From an uncultured Curvibacter sp. (GTDB lineage Bacteria > Pseudomonadota > Gammaproteobacteria > Burkholderiales > Burkholderiaceae_C), in contig CAIKMN010000015.1 of assembly GCA_903828535.1 (NCBI GenBank), positions 1-55,278 on the forward strand: 55,278 bases of DNA, read 5' to 3'. Numbering within the stretch: position 1 is the stretch's first letter; each line of letters opens with the position of its first letter. This document shows positions 8,182 to 19,314 of the stretch, in pieces. Below the pieces are notes generated by a model, which was not told the origin of the DNA, searched no databases, and was given only the letters and a program-made list of their open reading frames with translations. A program made the position numbers and the translations under genes.

Positions 8182-10644
8182 TTACAAAGTATCAATAAAG
8201 CTGCGCAGTTTGTCGCTGCGGCTGGGGTGCTTGAGCTTGCGCAAGGCTTTGGCTTCGATTTGGCGAATGCGCTCGCGCGTGACGTCAAACTGCTTGCCCA
8301 CTTCTTCGAGCGTGTGGTCGGTGGACATTTCGATGCCGAAGCGCATGCGCAGCACCTTGGCCTCGCGGGGCGTCAAGCCGTCCAAAATGTCCTTCACGAC
8401 ATCGCGCAAACCAGCTTGCATGGCCGCGTCGATGGGGGCGGTGTTGGCGCCGTCTTCGATGAAGTCGCCCAAGTGGCTGTCGTCATCGTCACCAATCGGG
8501 GTTTCCATTGAAATCGGCTCTTTCGCAATCTTCATGATCTTGCGAATTTTGTCTTCCGGGATTTCCATTTTCTCGGCCAAGACGCTGGCATCGGGCTCGA
8601 AACCGAACTCTTGCAAATGCTGGCGGCTGATGCGGTTCATCTTGTTGATGGTTTCGATCATGTGCACCGGAATGCGGATGGTTCGGGCCTGATCTGCAAT
8701 TGAGCGGGTAATGGCTTGGCGAATCCACCAAGTGGCGTAGGTCGAGAATTTGTAGCCGCGACGGTATTCGAATTTGTCCACCGCCTTCATCAAACCGATG
8801 TTGCCTTCTTGGATCAAATCCAAGAATTGCAAACCGCGGTTGGTGTATTTTTTGGCAATCGAAATGACCAAGCGCAAGTTGGCTTCAATCATCTCTTTCT
8901 TGGCTTCACGCGAGGCGCGTTCGCCGTCGTTCATGCGCTTGTTAATGTCTTTTAGGCCTGCCAACGGCACGACCACCTTGGCTTGCAGGTCGATTAGTTT
9001 TTGTTGCAGCTCTTGAATGGGCGGGATGTTTCGCGCCATCACCACGCTCCAAGGCTTGTTGGCGGCGGCTTGCTTTTCGACCCATTTCAGGTTGAGTAAT
9101 TGGCTGGCAATTTTGTTGCCATTCTTGTCAAAACCCGAGAAGTCGGCGATGAATTGTTCTTGTGGGTAATGGCATTTGTCGACAATGATGCGGCGCAGTT
9201 CGCGTTCTTTTTTGCGCACATCGTCGACCTGGCCGCGCACCATGTCGCAGAGCTTTTCGATGGTTTTGGCCGTGAAACGAATCGTCATCAACTCCGCCGA
9301 CAACTGGCGCTGGGCTTCCATGTAAGACTTGCTGCCGTAGCCTTCTTTGTCGTAGATGGCGTGCATTTTTTCGAACCAACCGCGCAGGCTGTCAAAGCGA
9401 ACCAAGGCTTCTTTTTTCAGTTCTTCCAGTTTCTTGGTCAGTGCTTTGGAGCCGCCCTTGCCGTCGTCGTCGTCGGCTTCGTCGAACTCGTCAAAGTCTT
9501 CTTCGGCCACGTAATCGTCGGCTTCGTTGGCGTTGGAGAAACCGTCCACGATGGTCGAAATCACCACCTTGTTTTCACGGATTTGCTCACCCAATTCCAA
9601 AATTTCGGCGATGGTTGCAGGCGAACCAGAGATGGCTTCCATCATGGCCTGCAGGCCACCTTCGATGCGTTTGGCAATTTCAATTTCGCCTTCGCGCGTC
9701 AGCAATTCAACCGTGCCCATTTCGCGCATGTACATGCGCACGGGGTCGGTGGTGCGTCCGAACTCACTGTCCACGGTAGACAAAGCCGCTTCGGCTTGTT
9801 CTTCGGCTTCTTCTTCGGTGGTGGCCGTTTGTGCGGTGTTGGTGATCAGCAGGGTTTCGGCGTCGGGCATTTGCTCGTAAACCGCCACGTCCATGTCGTT
9901 CAACATGGTGATCACGACTTCCATCGTTTCAGCGTCGACCAGTTTGTCGGGCAAGTGGTCTGAGATTTCGCCGTGCGTCAAATAGCCACGGGTTTTGCCG
10001 AGCTTGATCAGGGCTTTCAAGCGCGAGCGGCGTTTGGCCAGATCTTCTTCAGACAAAACGGTTTCTTCGAGGCCGAATTCTTTCATCAAGGCGCGTTCTT
10101 TGGCCTTGCTGATCTTCATGCGCAGTGGCTTGACCTTCTCAGTGGTCTCTGCGGTGGGCGCCGCTTCTGATTCGACTTCGCCTTCCAAGTCGGCTTCGAT
10201 GTCGGACAGGTCCAAATCATCGACACCCGCGGATTTGCCTTTGGTGGCGCTGTCGCCGTCGGTTTTGGCTTTGCGACCGCGTTTGGCGGGCGGCGTGGTT
10301 TTATCGGCTGCCTTGTTTTTAGCAGGGGCGGCGGCTTTGCTCGCGGCCGCTTTTTTGGCGGGGGCCTTCACTTCAACCTCAACCACGGTTTTGTTTTTGG
10401 CGGTGGCTTTTGCAGGGGCTGGCGCGGCTTTTTTGACAACGGTTTTTTCAGGTGTCGCTTTGGTTGCGGCAGTTTTCGATGAGGCCGCTTTAAACGGAGC
10501 CGTTTTAACCGGAGCCGCTTTCACGTTGGTTAAGGGCTTGGACTTGGGCGTAGGCTTGGCCTTGGCCGCGGATTTTGTCGCTGGGGCCTGCTTGGCTGCA
10601 GGGGTTTTGGCTTTCACCGACTTGACAGATTTTTGAGCAGGCAT
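8182..10644 (-). CDS. rpoD: RNA polymerase primary sigma factor RpoD
   Basis: Housekeeping sigma-70 factor. It has 820 residues, longer than the E. coli protein because of a Lys/Ala/Thr/Pro-rich N-terminal extension of about 150 residues, common in Burkholderiales. Region 1.2 includes [21 protein letters not shown], region 2.4 [17 protein letters not shown], and region 4.2 [21 protein letters not shown] non-conserved acidic region between 1.2 and 2.1 ([14 protein letters not shown]) is visible. It lies downstream of dnaG in the same orientation with a 260-bp gap that could hold its own promoter. Confidence 0.97.
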   Translation of the reverse strand: MPAQKSVKSVKAKTPAAKQAPATKSAAKAKPTPKSKPLTNVKAAPVKTAPFKAASSKTAATKATPEKTVVKKAAPAPAKATAKNKTVVEVEVKAPAKKAAASKAAAPAKNKAADKTTPPAKRGRKAKTDGDSATKGKSAGVDDLDLSDIEADLEGEVESEAAPTAETTEKVKPLRMKISKAKERALMKEFGLEETVLSEEDLAKRRSRLKALIKLGKTRGYLTHGEISDHLPDKLVDAETMEVVITMLNDMDVAVYEQMPDAETLLITNTAQTATTEEEAEEQAEAALSTVDSEFGRTTDPVRMYMREMGTVELLTREGEIEIAKRIEGGLQAMMEAISGSPATIAEILELGEQIRENKVVISTIVDGFSNANEADDYVAEEDFDEFDEADDDDGKGGSKALTKKLEELKKEALVRFDSLRGWFEKMHAIYDKEGYGSKSYMEAQRQLSAELMTIRFTAKTIEKLCDMVRGQVDDVRKKERELRRIIVDKCHYPQEQFIADFSGFDKNGNKIASQLLNLKWVEKQAAANKPWSVVMARNIPPIQELQQKLIDLQAKVVVPLAGLKDINKRMNDGERASREAKKEMIEANLRLVISIAKKYTNRGLQFLDLIQEGNIGLMKAVDKFEYRRGYKFSTYATWWIRQAITRSIADQARTIRIPVHMIETINKMNRISRQHLQEFGFEPDASVLAEKMEIPEDKIRKIMKIAKEPISMETPIGDDDDSHLGDFIEDGANTAPIDAAMQAGLRDVVKDILDGLTPREAKVLRMRFGIEMSTDHTLEEVGKQFDVTRERIRQIEAKALRKLKHPSRSDKLRSFIDTL

Positions 10645-10904
10645 CGCGCACCTCGGTATCGAAACAGGAAAAAACAGGAAAAAATTTCAAGGATCCAAGT
10701 CGGCAACGAAACAGCCGCCTCAAAATGAAAGCAGCATCAAGGCACCAACGACGGGATTCCTCTGGACAAGCTGGGGGCGATCATTTGGAATGCAATCCTT
10801 GCGGTTGTTGGGCGCCTTCCCGCTGGGGGTGCTTTTGAGCTTTGGCTGTCCCGGCCCGGAGGTGTTACTGTCGCACTTGCCGATAAGAGCAGTGGATTAT
10901 ACCG
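10645..10904 (-). promoter_or_regulatory. dnaG-rpoD intergenic region with a candidate -10 box
   Basis: This 260-bp gap upstream of rpoD has a consensus TATAAT on the minus strand (plus coordinates 10897-10902), just after the dnaG stop, without a convincing -35 at normal spacing. The stretch near the rpoD start is AT-rich with two copies of AAACAGGAAAAA on the plus strand. No ORF or structured RNA is evident. Confidence 0.3.
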
Positions 10905-12905
10905 TTACTCTTCAGAATTGGCGGCCAAATGCCGCTCCAATTCCAAGCGCCGCTGCTGCAATTGACGGTAGCGGGACAAGGCGCCGGGCTCTGTAGCGGC
11001 CGCTGCGATGGCAGAGCGTTCCTCCATTTTGAGCTTATCAACCAACATGCGGTCCAAGGTGGCCCTCAATTCGACCTGCAGTTCGAGGTGAAAGTCTTGG
11101 GCCTGTGGTTCGTCCATGGGGGTCGATAAAGGGTGCGCCATCAAGCGCTCTGCCGCAGAGGCGGTGGACGTTTGGAGCGAATGCAAAGCGGGCTTTAAGG
11201 CCGCCCAAGGGAGCGCACCCGATTCGTTGACTTGCCGCTCCAGCCAATGGAATAAATCGCCATGCGGGGCGGGCAGTTGGCCCAACAGCTCCCGGTCTTC
11301 AAAAGTGAGCGCATCCAAGGCGGTCAGGTCTGTGAGCAGCAAGCGCAAGACTTGGTCTTCTCGAGTCGACAACAAAACCCGGGGGGCAGAATCGTTTTCA
11401 ATCGGCTTGGCGGCGAATTTTGAGTTGAAGCGCCCCCCTTGGCCCCAGATTTTTGAATTCGGGGTGAATGGTTTTTTGAACGGGGTCTTTTCTGCCGATT
11501 GGCCTGGGGGTGCCGCAGAGTAAGGGGGCCAGCCCACCGAGGGTTCAGGCGAGTAAAGCGACCCGTTGGTCGGCCCTGAGTGCGTTGGAATTCCCACCGA
11601 TTTGCTGGTGGATTGCCAAACGGCAGCGAGTTCAGCGGCGTTGATTTGCGCCAGTTGCGCCAATTCGCTCAGCAATTGGCGCTTGAGCACGCCGTCGGGC
11701 AGGGCGCTCCACAAGGGCCTGGCATTGGCCGCCATGTGCGCGCGGCCTTCAGCCGTGCCCGTGTCACATTGCTCGCGGGCGGCCTCGACCAAGAAACGGC
11801 TCAGGGGCAGGGCGTCGTGCACATGGCGAGCAAACGCCTCGGCACCGAATTCGCGAATAAAGCTGTCGGGGTCGTGCTCGGCGGGCAAGAACAAAAACTT
11901 CACCGATCGGGTATCGGTGGCCAAGGGAATGGCCGCGTCCAGGGCTTTGCGGGCGGCCCGCCGACCCGCAGCGTCGCCGTCAAAGCTGAACACCACCGAC
12001 TCGGTGAAGCGAAACAGTTTTTGCACGTGCTCGGCCGTGCAAGCCGTGCCCAAGGTGGCCACCGCATTTGGAAAGCCGAGTTGGGCCAATGCCACCACGT
12101 CCATGTAACCCTCGGTCACCAGCGCATAGCCCTGTTCGCGCAACGCTTGTCGGGCTTCAAAAAGGCCATAAAGCTCGCGGCCTTTGCTGAAGACAGGGGT
12201 CTCGGGGGAGTTCAGGTATTTGGGTTTATCGTCGCCCAAAACACGGCCGCCAAAACCAATGCATTCGCCCTTGACATTGCGGATCGGGAACATGATGCGG
12301 TCGCGAAAGCGGTCGTAGCGTTTTTCATCTTCCTCGGTCGACGCAATGACCAAACCGCTTTCTTCCAAGCTCGAGTCGTTGTAATTTGGAAAGACGCTGG
12401 CCAAAGTGCGCCAGCCTTCGGGGGCATAACCCAAGCCAAAGTGCTTGGCAATCTGGCCGGAAAGGCCCCGATTTTTGAGGTATTGCACCGCCTTGGGCGA
12501 CTGCTTCAAATGGTGGCGGTAAGCCTCGCCGGCTTTTTCCAATGTCTCAGACAAACTGCTTTGTTTTTGGCGCAGCGCATTTTGTCGGGCACGTTCTTGC
12601 GGTGAAATGTCCTCTTCAGGCACCTGGAGACCAAATTGCTGGGCCAAGTCATTGACAGCTTCGATAAAGCTGGCACCGGTATATTCGGTTAAGAACTTGA
12701 TGGCATCACCGCTGGCGCCGCAGCCAAAGCAGTGGTAGAACTGCTTGGCAGGGCTGACCGAGAATGAGGGCGACTTTTCCCCATGAAACGGGCACAAACC
12801 CATGAAGTTGGCGCCGCCTTTTTTGAGCGTGACGTGGCGACCCACCACGTCGACCACGTCGACGCGTGCCAATAATTCTTGGATGAAGCTCTGAGGGATT
12901 GCCAT
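10905..12905 (-). CDS. dnaG: DNA primase DnaG
   Basis: Primase makes RNA primers for lagging-strand synthesis and binds DnaB helicase. It has 666 residues. The N-terminal CHC2-type zinc site is seen as CPFH (Cys38, His41) and CFGC (Cys59, Cys62). The RNA polymerase domain has the RFRDRIMFPI stretch and a TOPRIM segment with VTEGYMDVVALAQ and FSFDGDAAGRRAA. The C-terminal third, after a Pro/Ser-rich linker, is the variable helicase-binding region. The rpsU and yqeY genes often found just upstream in related genomes are absent; the divergent neighbour is an acyl-CoA ligase gene 56 bp away. Confidence 0.96.
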   Translation of the reverse strand: MAIPQSFIQELLARVDVVDVVGRHVTLKKGGANFMGLCPFHGEKSPSFSVSPAKQFYHCFGCGASGDAIKFLTEYTGASFIEAVNDLAQQFGLQVPEEDISPQERARQNALRQKQSSLSETLEKAGEAYRHHLKQSPKAVQYLKNRGLSGQIAKHFGLGYAPEGWRTLASVFPNYNDSSLEESGLVIASTEEDEKRYDRFRDRIMFPIRNVKGECIGFGGRVLGDDKPKYLNSPETPVFSKGRELYGLFEARQALREQGYALVTEGYMDVVALAQLGFPNAVATLGTACTAEHVQKLFRFTESVVFSFDGDAAGRRAARKALDAAIPLATDTRSVKFLFLPAEHDPDSFIREFGAEAFARHVHDALPLSRFLVEAAREQCDTGTAEGRAHMAANARPLWSALPDGVLKRQLLSELAQLAQINAAELAAVWQSTSKSVGIPTHSGPTNGSLYSPEPSVGWPPYSAAPPGQSAEKTPFKKPFTPNSKIWGQGGRFNSKFAAKPIENDSAPRVLLSTREDQVLRLLLTDLTALDALTFEDRELLGQLPAPHGDLFHWLERQVNESGALPWAALKPALHSLQTSTASAAERLMAHPLSTPMDEPQAQDFHLELQVELRATLDRMLVDKLKMEERSAIAAAATEPGALSRYRQLQQRRLELERHLAANSEE

Positions 12906-12961
12906 GGAAACGCTGGGCGCGAAAGGTGCGTGCTTTGAATTTTTTCTAGGAGACTTTTGTG

Positions 12962-14617
12962 ATGTCGATATTTGATCAAGACTTGCCTAAAACCGCTGCT
13001 AATTTTGCGCCGTTTTCGCCGCTGGGCTTTTTGGAGCGCAGCGCCTCGGTTTACCCCGATCGACTCGCCATTGTGCATGGTTTGGGCCCGACCGCTTTGC
13101 GCCAGACATGGCGCCAAACATACACCCGCTGCAGTCGACTCGCCAGCGCCTTGCAAAAAGCCGGTTTGGGCAAAAACGACACCGTCGCCGTGATGTTGCC
13201 GAACACGCCACCCATGGTCGAAGCCCACTTTGGTGTGCCCATGGCCGGCGCAGTTTTGAACGCCTTGAACACGCGCTTAGACCCCGAAGCGCTGGCCTTC
13301 ATGCTCGACCATGGCGAAGCCAAGGCCGCGATTGTGGATCCTGAATTTGCTGGTGTCTTCGCCAAAGCGTTGGCCTTGCGCCAATCGAAAACGCCGTTGT
13401 TGTTGATCGACGTCGAAGACGATTTATTTGGCCCTGCGCCTCTAAAGTTGGGCCACTTGAGCTACGAAGAGTTCCTGACCCAGGGTGACCCTGATTTCGA
13501 TTGGCAAGGCCCGGCGGACGAGTGGGACGCCATTGCCCTCAACTACACCAGTGGCACCACCGGCAACCCCAAGGGCGTCGTTTACCACCACCGAGGCGCG
13601 GCCATGAACGCCATCTCCAATGTGTTGGAGTGGGACCTGCCCAAGCACTCGGTTTATTTGTGGACGCTGCCAATGTTCCACTGCAACGGCTGGTGCTTCT
13701 CATGGACCGTTGCTTCGCGCGCCGCCGTGAATGTGTGCTTGCGCAAAATTGACCCCGCCCTGATATTCGACATGATGCGCGAGCACGGCGTCACCCATTA
13801 CTGCGGTGCGCCCATCGTGCACGGCTTGTTGGTGAACGCGCCCGCGGCCTTGAAAGTGGGTTTGCCCACGGGCGTCAAAGCCATGGTGGCGGGCGCGGCG
13901 CCACCCGCTTCGATGATCGAGGGCATGGAAAGGATGGGCTTCGATTTGACCCACGTCTACGGCCTGACCGAGGTCTATGGCCCCGCCGTCGTGTGCGCCC
14001 AACAAGGTGATTGGGCCCCCCTTGAGATTGGCGAACGCGCTCGTCTGAATGCCCGCCAAGGCGTGCGCTACCACTTGCAGGCCGCTGTTCAAGTCTGCGA
14101 CCCAGAAACCCTGCAACCCGTGCCATGGGACGGAGAAACCATGGGCGAAATCATGTTCCGGGGCAACATCGCCATGAAGGGTTATTTGAAGAACCCCAAG
14201 GCCACAGAAGAAGCCTTGGCCGGCGGTTGGTTTCACAGCGGCGACTTGGCCGTGCAGTACCCCGATGGCTACATCAAAATCAAAGACCGCAGCAAAGACA
14301 TCATCATCTCGGGCGGTGAAAATATTTCGTCGATTGAGGTCGAAGATGTGTTGTACCGCCACCCCGATGTGTTGGCTGCCGCTGTCGTGGCCAAGCCCGA
14401 TGCCCGCTGGGGCGAGACGCCCTGCGCCTTTGTGGAACTGAAAGCCGAGGCGGATACCACGCCAGAAGACATCGTGGCGCATTGCAAAAAGCACCTGGCC
14501 GGCTTCAAAGTGCCGCGAGCGGTGGTCTTTGGCGAGCTGCCGAAAACCAGCACCGGCAAGATTCAAAAGTTTGAGCTGCGCCAGCGAGCCGGCTCAGCCC
14601 AAGCGATTGATGTTTAA
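12962..14617 (+). CDS. AlkK-like acyl-CoA synthetase
   Basis: AMP-forming acyl-CoA ligase of 551 residues, activating a carboxylic acid via an acyl-adenylate. The P-loop-like motif is YTSGTTGNPKGVVYHHRGAAMNA near residue 195. The A5/A8 motifs are visible as HVYGLTEVYGP and HSGDLAVQYPDGYIKIKDRSKDIIISGGENISS, and the A10 lysine is in KTSTGKIQKFELR. The sequence style fits the medium-chain/AlkK group; the exact chain length cannot be told. ATG 12962 is preferred to GTG 12959 because AGGAGA at 12948-12953 is correctly spaced. It converges on glutaryl-CoA dehydrogenase. Confidence 0.88.
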   Translation: MSIFDQDLPKTAANFAPFSPLGFLERSASVYPDRLAIVHGLGPTALRQTWRQTYTRCSRLASALQKAGLGKNDTVAVMLPNTPPMVEAHFGVPMAGAVLNALNTRLDPEALAFMLDHGEAKAAIVDPEFAGVFAKALALRQSKTPLLLIDVEDDLFGPAPLKLGHLSYEEFLTQGDPDFDWQGPADEWDAIALNYTSGTTGNPKGVVYHHRGAAMNAISNVLEWDLPKHSVYLWTLPMFHCNGWCFSWTVASRAAVNVCLRKIDPALIFDMMREHGVTHYCGAPIVHGLLVNAPAALKVGLPTGVKAMVAGAAPPASMIEGMERMGFDLTHVYGLTEVYGPAVVCAQQGDWAPLEIGERARLNARQGVRYHLQAAVQVCDPETLQPVPWDGETMGEIMFRGNIAMKGYLKNPKATEEALAGGWFHSGDLAVQYPDGYIKIKDRSKDIIISGGENISSIEVEDVLYRHPDVLAAAVVAKPDARWGETPCAFVELKAEADTTPEDIVAHCKKHLAGFKVPRAVVFGELPKTSTGKIQKFELRQRAGSAQAIDV

Positions 14618-14641
14618 ACCCTTAGACCCTTAAAAGCCGCT

Positions 14642-15841
<1,200 letters not shown>

Positions 15842-15900
15842 TTCAAGAACTCCTGTTCCCAGACTTGGGATGAAGCCTGTATTTTTAACCAAATGGGGAC

Positions 15901-15925
15901 GAAAAAAAGCGCACCGATGTGCGCT
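15901..15925 (-). terminator. Rho-independent terminator of the small basic protein gene
   Basis: AGCGCAC (15908-15914), loop CGAT, GTGCGCT (15919-15925): a perfect 7-bp stem. On the minus strand it is followed by seven Ts (plus-strand As 15902-15908). It lies 28 bp after the small ORF's stop and upstream of gcdH, so it separates the two transcripts. Confidence 0.8.
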
Positions 15926-15952
15926 GTGGCTGCCAAAGGTCGCCCTGGGGAC

Positions 15953-16123
15953 TTAGCCGCCCTTCTTGCTGCGCTTGCCAGGGTTCTTTTTGTTGTTGGT
16001 GGCGACGCCGCGCTCACGACTCACTTTTTGACCACGTCCACCGGTCGGGGTGGGCATGCCGGGCATGGGGGTCGGTGCGGGAGTGCTTTTGCGATCGGCT
16101 TCGGTAACGATTTTGTTGCCCAT
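15953..16123 (-). CDS. Small basic protein of unknown function (56 aa)
   Basis: Short ORF from ATG 16123 to TAA 15953, 56 residues beginning MGNKIVTEADRKSTP. The middle is Pro/Gly/Thr-rich (PAPTPMPGMPTPTGGRG) and the C-terminus very basic (NNKKNPGKRSKKGG), so the protein could bind nucleic acid or ribosomes. I do not recognise a named family. Its reality is supported by a good terminator just downstream and by its gene-sized gap between gcdH and hemF. No strong Shine-Dalgarno is seen. A longer frame continues upstream over the start of hemF but is unlikely to be used. Confidence 0.55.
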   Translation of the reverse strand: MGNKIVTEADRKSTPAPTPMPGMPTPTGGRGQKVSRERGVATNNKKNPGKRSKKGG

Positions 16124-16186
16124 GGTCTTGTCTATAGAGTGAGGTTGAAAACCTTTGAGTTTATCATCGTTGCTTTTTGAACCGCC

Positions 16187-17119
16187 ATGAACGCCTTGAT
16201 CGATCAGGTCCGAACCTATCTTCTTCAGCTTCAAGCCCATATCACCCAAGCTGTGACTGACCTTGATGGGGGCACCTTTGTCGTGGATCCTTGGACCAAA
16301 GGGTCCGAAGAAAAGTTGCAAGGCAACGGCATCACCAAAATCTTAGAAGGCGGCACGGTCTTCGAGCGTGCCGGCTGTGGCTTCTCGCACGTCAAGGGGG
16401 CTCAACTCCCGCCATCGGCCACGCAACACCGACCTGAATTGGCGGGTGCGCCCTTTGAAGCGCTAGGGGTTTCTTTGGTGTTTCACCCGCGCAACCCGTA
16501 TGTGCCCACCGTCCACATGAATGTCCGCATGATCGCGGCCAGCCCGGCTGGCGAGAAGGCGGCGCCCGTGGCGTGGTTTGGTGGCGGCCTCGACCTCACC
16601 CCTTATTACGGCTTCAAAGAAGACGCCGTGCACTTTCACCGCACCTGCCACGACGCCTTGGCCCCTTTCGGGCCGACGTTGCACCCGCGCTTCAAAGCCT
16701 GGTGTGACGAGTATTTTTGTTTGAAACACCGAGGCGAACAGCGCGGGGTGGGCGGCATCTTTTTTGACGACTTTTCGGAACTCGGTTTGGACGCCAGTTT
16801 GGCCATGCTGCAAAGCGTGGGCAACTGCTTCTTGCCCGCCTACATGCCGATCGTCACCCAACGCGCTCAAATGCCTTATGGCGAGCGCGAGCGCCAACAC
16901 CAGCTTTATCGGCGTGGGCGCTATGTGGAGTTCAACCTGGTTTGGGACCGTGGCACCCACTTCGGCCTCCAATCAGGCGGCCGCACCGAGTCCATTTTGT
17001 TGTCCATGCCACCCTTGGTGACTTGGTCTTACCAAAAGCAACACGCAGCAGATTCTGCCGAGCAGCAGTTGTTGGACTACTTTCTCAAGCCCCGAGATTG
17101 GTTGGCTGAAGGGGTTTGA
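16187..17119 (+). CDS. hemF: Oxygen-dependent coproporphyrinogen III oxidase
   Basis: HemF converts coproporphyrinogen III to protoporphyrinogen IX using O2. It has 310 residues, full length. Clear family stretches: [88 protein letters not shown] 16187 gives the standard N-terminus. It is convergent with hemE, only 23 bp apart. Its presence indicates that heme can be made aerobically. Confidence 0.97.
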   Translation: MNALIDQVRTYLLQLQAHITQAVTDLDGGTFVVDPWTKGSEEKLQGNGITKILEGGTVFERAGCGFSHVKGAQLPPSATQHRPELAGAPFEALGVSLVFHPRNPYVPTVHMNVRMIAASPAGEKAAPVAWFGGGLDLTPYYGFKEDAVHFHRTCHDALAPFGPTLHPRFKAWCDEYFCLKHRGEQRGVGGIFFDDFSELGLDASLAMLQSVGNCFLPAYMPIVTQRAQMPYGERERQHQLYRRGRYVEFNLVWDRGTHFGLQSGGRTESILLSMPPLVTWSYQKQHAADSAEQQLLDYFLKPRDWLAEGV

Positions 17120-17142
17120 GCCCACCTCGGCCATTCAGTCTC

Positions 17143-18225
17143 TTACTGGGGTTCGCGTAACTTTCGCGAATGCACATGAACGGCCTCCACCAGCGCACTG
17201 ACGCTCTCGGGTGGGGTGTGTTGGCTGATGCCGTGGCCCAGGTTGAAGATGTGGGTCGAGCCCTCGCTTGGCGTGCCAAAGCTGTCGAGCACTTGGCGCG
17301 CTTGGGCGGCAATGGTGTCAGGCGGGCTGAACAGCACATTCGGGTCCAGATTGCCTTGCAGGGCCTTGCCGTAAGGGGCGACTTTGGCGCGGGCTGTGCC
17401 TAGGTGGGTGGTCCAGTCCAGGCCCAAGACGTTGCAGTCGAGGTCTTTCATGTCGTCCAGCCACTGGCCGCCGCCCTTGGTGAACACGATGCGGGGGATG
17501 GTTTGACCGTCGTGGGTTTTCTTGAGCTGGGCCAACACGCGTCGGGTGTAGGCCAAGCTAAAGGTTTGAAAAGCGCCGTCGGCCAAGACGCCGCCCCAGC
17601 TGTCAAAAATCATCACCGCTTGCGCGCCGGCTTCTATTTGGGTGTTGAGGTACAGCGCCACCGCGTCGGCGTTGAGGGTCAAAATTTGGTGCATCAAGTC
17701 GGGGCGGGCGTACATCAGGGTTTTGACGTGGCGGTAATCGTCAGACCCGGCGCCTTCGACCATGTAGCAGGCCAGGGTCCAGGGGCTGCCCGAAAAGCCG
17801 ATCAACGGCACGCGCCCGTTGAGGGCTTTGCGAATCGAAGTCACGGCGTCAAAAACATAGCGCAGTTTGGCCATGTCGGGCACGGCCAGTTTGGCCACGG
17901 CGGCTTCGTCGCGCACGTTTTTTGCAAATTTGGGGCCTTCGCCCAAGGCAAAGGACAGGCCCAAGCCCATGGCGTCGGGCACCGTCAAGATGTCGCTGAA
18001 CAAGATGGCTGCGTCCAGTGGGTAGCGCTCCAGCGGTTGCAAAGTAACTTCGGTGGCGAAGTCGACGTCAGTGGCCAAGCCCATGAAGCTGCCCGCTTGC
18101 GCGCGAGTGGCACGGTATTCGGGCAAGTAGCGACCGGCTTGGCGCATCAGCCATAAGGGGGTGTAGTCGGTGCTTTGGCCCAGGCAGGCGCGCAAGAAGG
18201 TGTCATTTTGGAGGGGGGCAAACAT
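17143..18225 (-). CDS. hemE: Uroporphyrinogen decarboxylase
   Basis: HemE removes the four acetate carboxyls of uroporphyrinogen III to give coproporphyrinogen III, the substrate of the neighbouring hemF product. It has 360 residues. Signatures: [20 protein letters not shown] near the N-terminus, and [17 protein letters not shown]. The gene follows hemC on the same strand with a 57-bp gap and is probably co-transcribed. No good Shine-Dalgarno is visible before ATG 18225; the gap carries several copies of GCCYTGAT instead. Confidence 0.97.
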   Translation of the reverse strand: MFAPLQNDTFLRACLGQSTDYTPLWLMRQAGRYLPEYRATRAQAGSFMGLATDVDFATEVTLQPLERYPLDAAILFSDILTVPDAMGLGLSFALGEGPKFAKNVRDEAAVAKLAVPDMAKLRYVFDAVTSIRKALNGRVPLIGFSGSPWTLACYMVEGAGSDDYRHVKTLMYARPDLMHQILTLNADAVALYLNTQIEAGAQAVMIFDSWGGVLADGAFQTFSLAYTRRVLAQLKKTHDGQTIPRIVFTKGGGQWLDDMKDLDCNVLGLDWTTHLGTARAKVAPYGKALQGNLDPNVLFSPPDTIAAQARQVLDSFGTPSEGSTHIFNLGHGISQHTPPESVSALVEAVHVHSRKLREPQ

Positions 18226-18282
18226 AAATCAGGGCAATATCAGGGCGATGAAGGAAGCAGAATCAGGCAGTGTCCGGCTGAA

Positions 18283-19287
18283 TCAGGCCGAAAGGGGCGC
18301 ATGAGCGCCAAGTACGCCAAGTGCGCCTTGTGCACGGAGCTGGCTGGCGAGCTGTTCGCCCAATTCATTGGCGGCTTGGGCCGCGCTGGTGTCGAGTTGA
18401 TGGGGGTTGAGGGTGGCGCCGGGCAAGCGCACTTCGCCTTGGACCCGAACCAAATGCGGTGTGGCCGATTGGGGGTCACCCCAGGCGGCTTGCAGGTGCA
18501 GGGTGTCGCCCTCCCAAACGGCGTGGGCAGCCAAGGGCATCGAGCAACTGCCGCCCATGGCACGGCTAACGGCACGCTCGGCGGTGACGGCCAGCCAAGT
18601 GCTGGCGTCGGCGAGCGGACTCAACGCGTCAAGCAGCGCCAGCTGGGCGGGGTTTTGAGCCTCTGGGCTGCCGCTTCGAATTTCAATGCCCAAAGCCCCT
18701 TGGCCGGCGGCGGGCAGCATTTGATCGGTGTCAAAAATGGCGCGAATCCGGTCCGATAAACCCAGGCGCTTCAAACCGGCGGCGGCCAGCACAATGCCCG
18801 CATATTGGCCTGAATCGAGTTTGCGCAGGCGGGTATCTAAGTTGCCACGCAGGGCTTCGATTTTTAAATCGGGGCGCAATTGACGCAGCAAGATGGTGCG
18901 GCGCAGGCTCGAAGTGCCGACCACGGCCCCTTCGGGTAAATCGTTCAGGCTGGCGAATTTGGAGGACACCCAGGCGTCGCGCGGGTCTTCTCGGCGCATG
19001 ACGCAGGCCAGCTCAAAGCCAGGCGGGAGTTCCATCGGCACGTCTTTGAGCGAGTGCACGGCCAATTGGGCGCGGCCTTGCGCCAAGGCGACTTCCAGTT
19101 CTTTGACAAACAAGCCTTTGCCACCGACTTTGCTGAGGCTGACGTCCAGAATTTGATCACCTAGGGTGGTCATGCCCAGCAGTTCAATGTGGTGGCCTTG
19201 TTGTTGCAGCAGGTCTTTGACGTGCTCGGCCTGCCACAGGGCCAGGCGGCTTTCACGGGTGGCGATGGTCAGATAAAGAGAGGGCAT
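18283..19287 (-). CDS. hemC: Porphobilinogen deaminase (hydroxymethylbilane synthase)
   Basis: HemC polymerises four porphobilinogens into hydroxymethylbilane on a dipyrromethane cofactor. It has 334 residues, slightly longer than usual because of a C-terminal extension rich in Ala/Leu. Visible motifs: [74 protein letters not shown], and [12 protein letters not shown], which carries the cofactor-attachment cysteine. It is divergent from ccmA with only 27 bp between starts. Confidence 0.96.
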   Translation of the reverse strand: MPSLYLTIATRESRLALWQAEHVKDLLQQQGHHIELLGMTTLGDQILDVSLSKVGGKGLFVKELEVALAQGRAQLAVHSLKDVPMELPPGFELACVMRREDPRDAWVSSKFASLNDLPEGAVVGTSSLRRTILLRQLRPDLKIEALRGNLDTRLRKLDSGQYAGIVLAAAGLKRLGLSDRIRAIFDTDQMLPAAGQGALGIEIRSGSPEAQNPAQLALLDALSPLADASTWLAVTAERAVSRAMGGSCSMPLAAHAVWEGDTLHLQAAWGDPQSATPHLVRVQGEVRLPGATLNPHQLDTSAAQAANELGEQLASQLRAQGALGVLGAHAPLSA

Positions 19288-19314
19288 GACCGAATCATAC
19301 TGGTATCATCCGGC

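Noticed and set aside
9100-9963. 287-codon plus-strand ORF opposite rpoD
   Set aside because: Phe/His/Gly-rich antisense frame of rpoD, common in GC-rich genomes.
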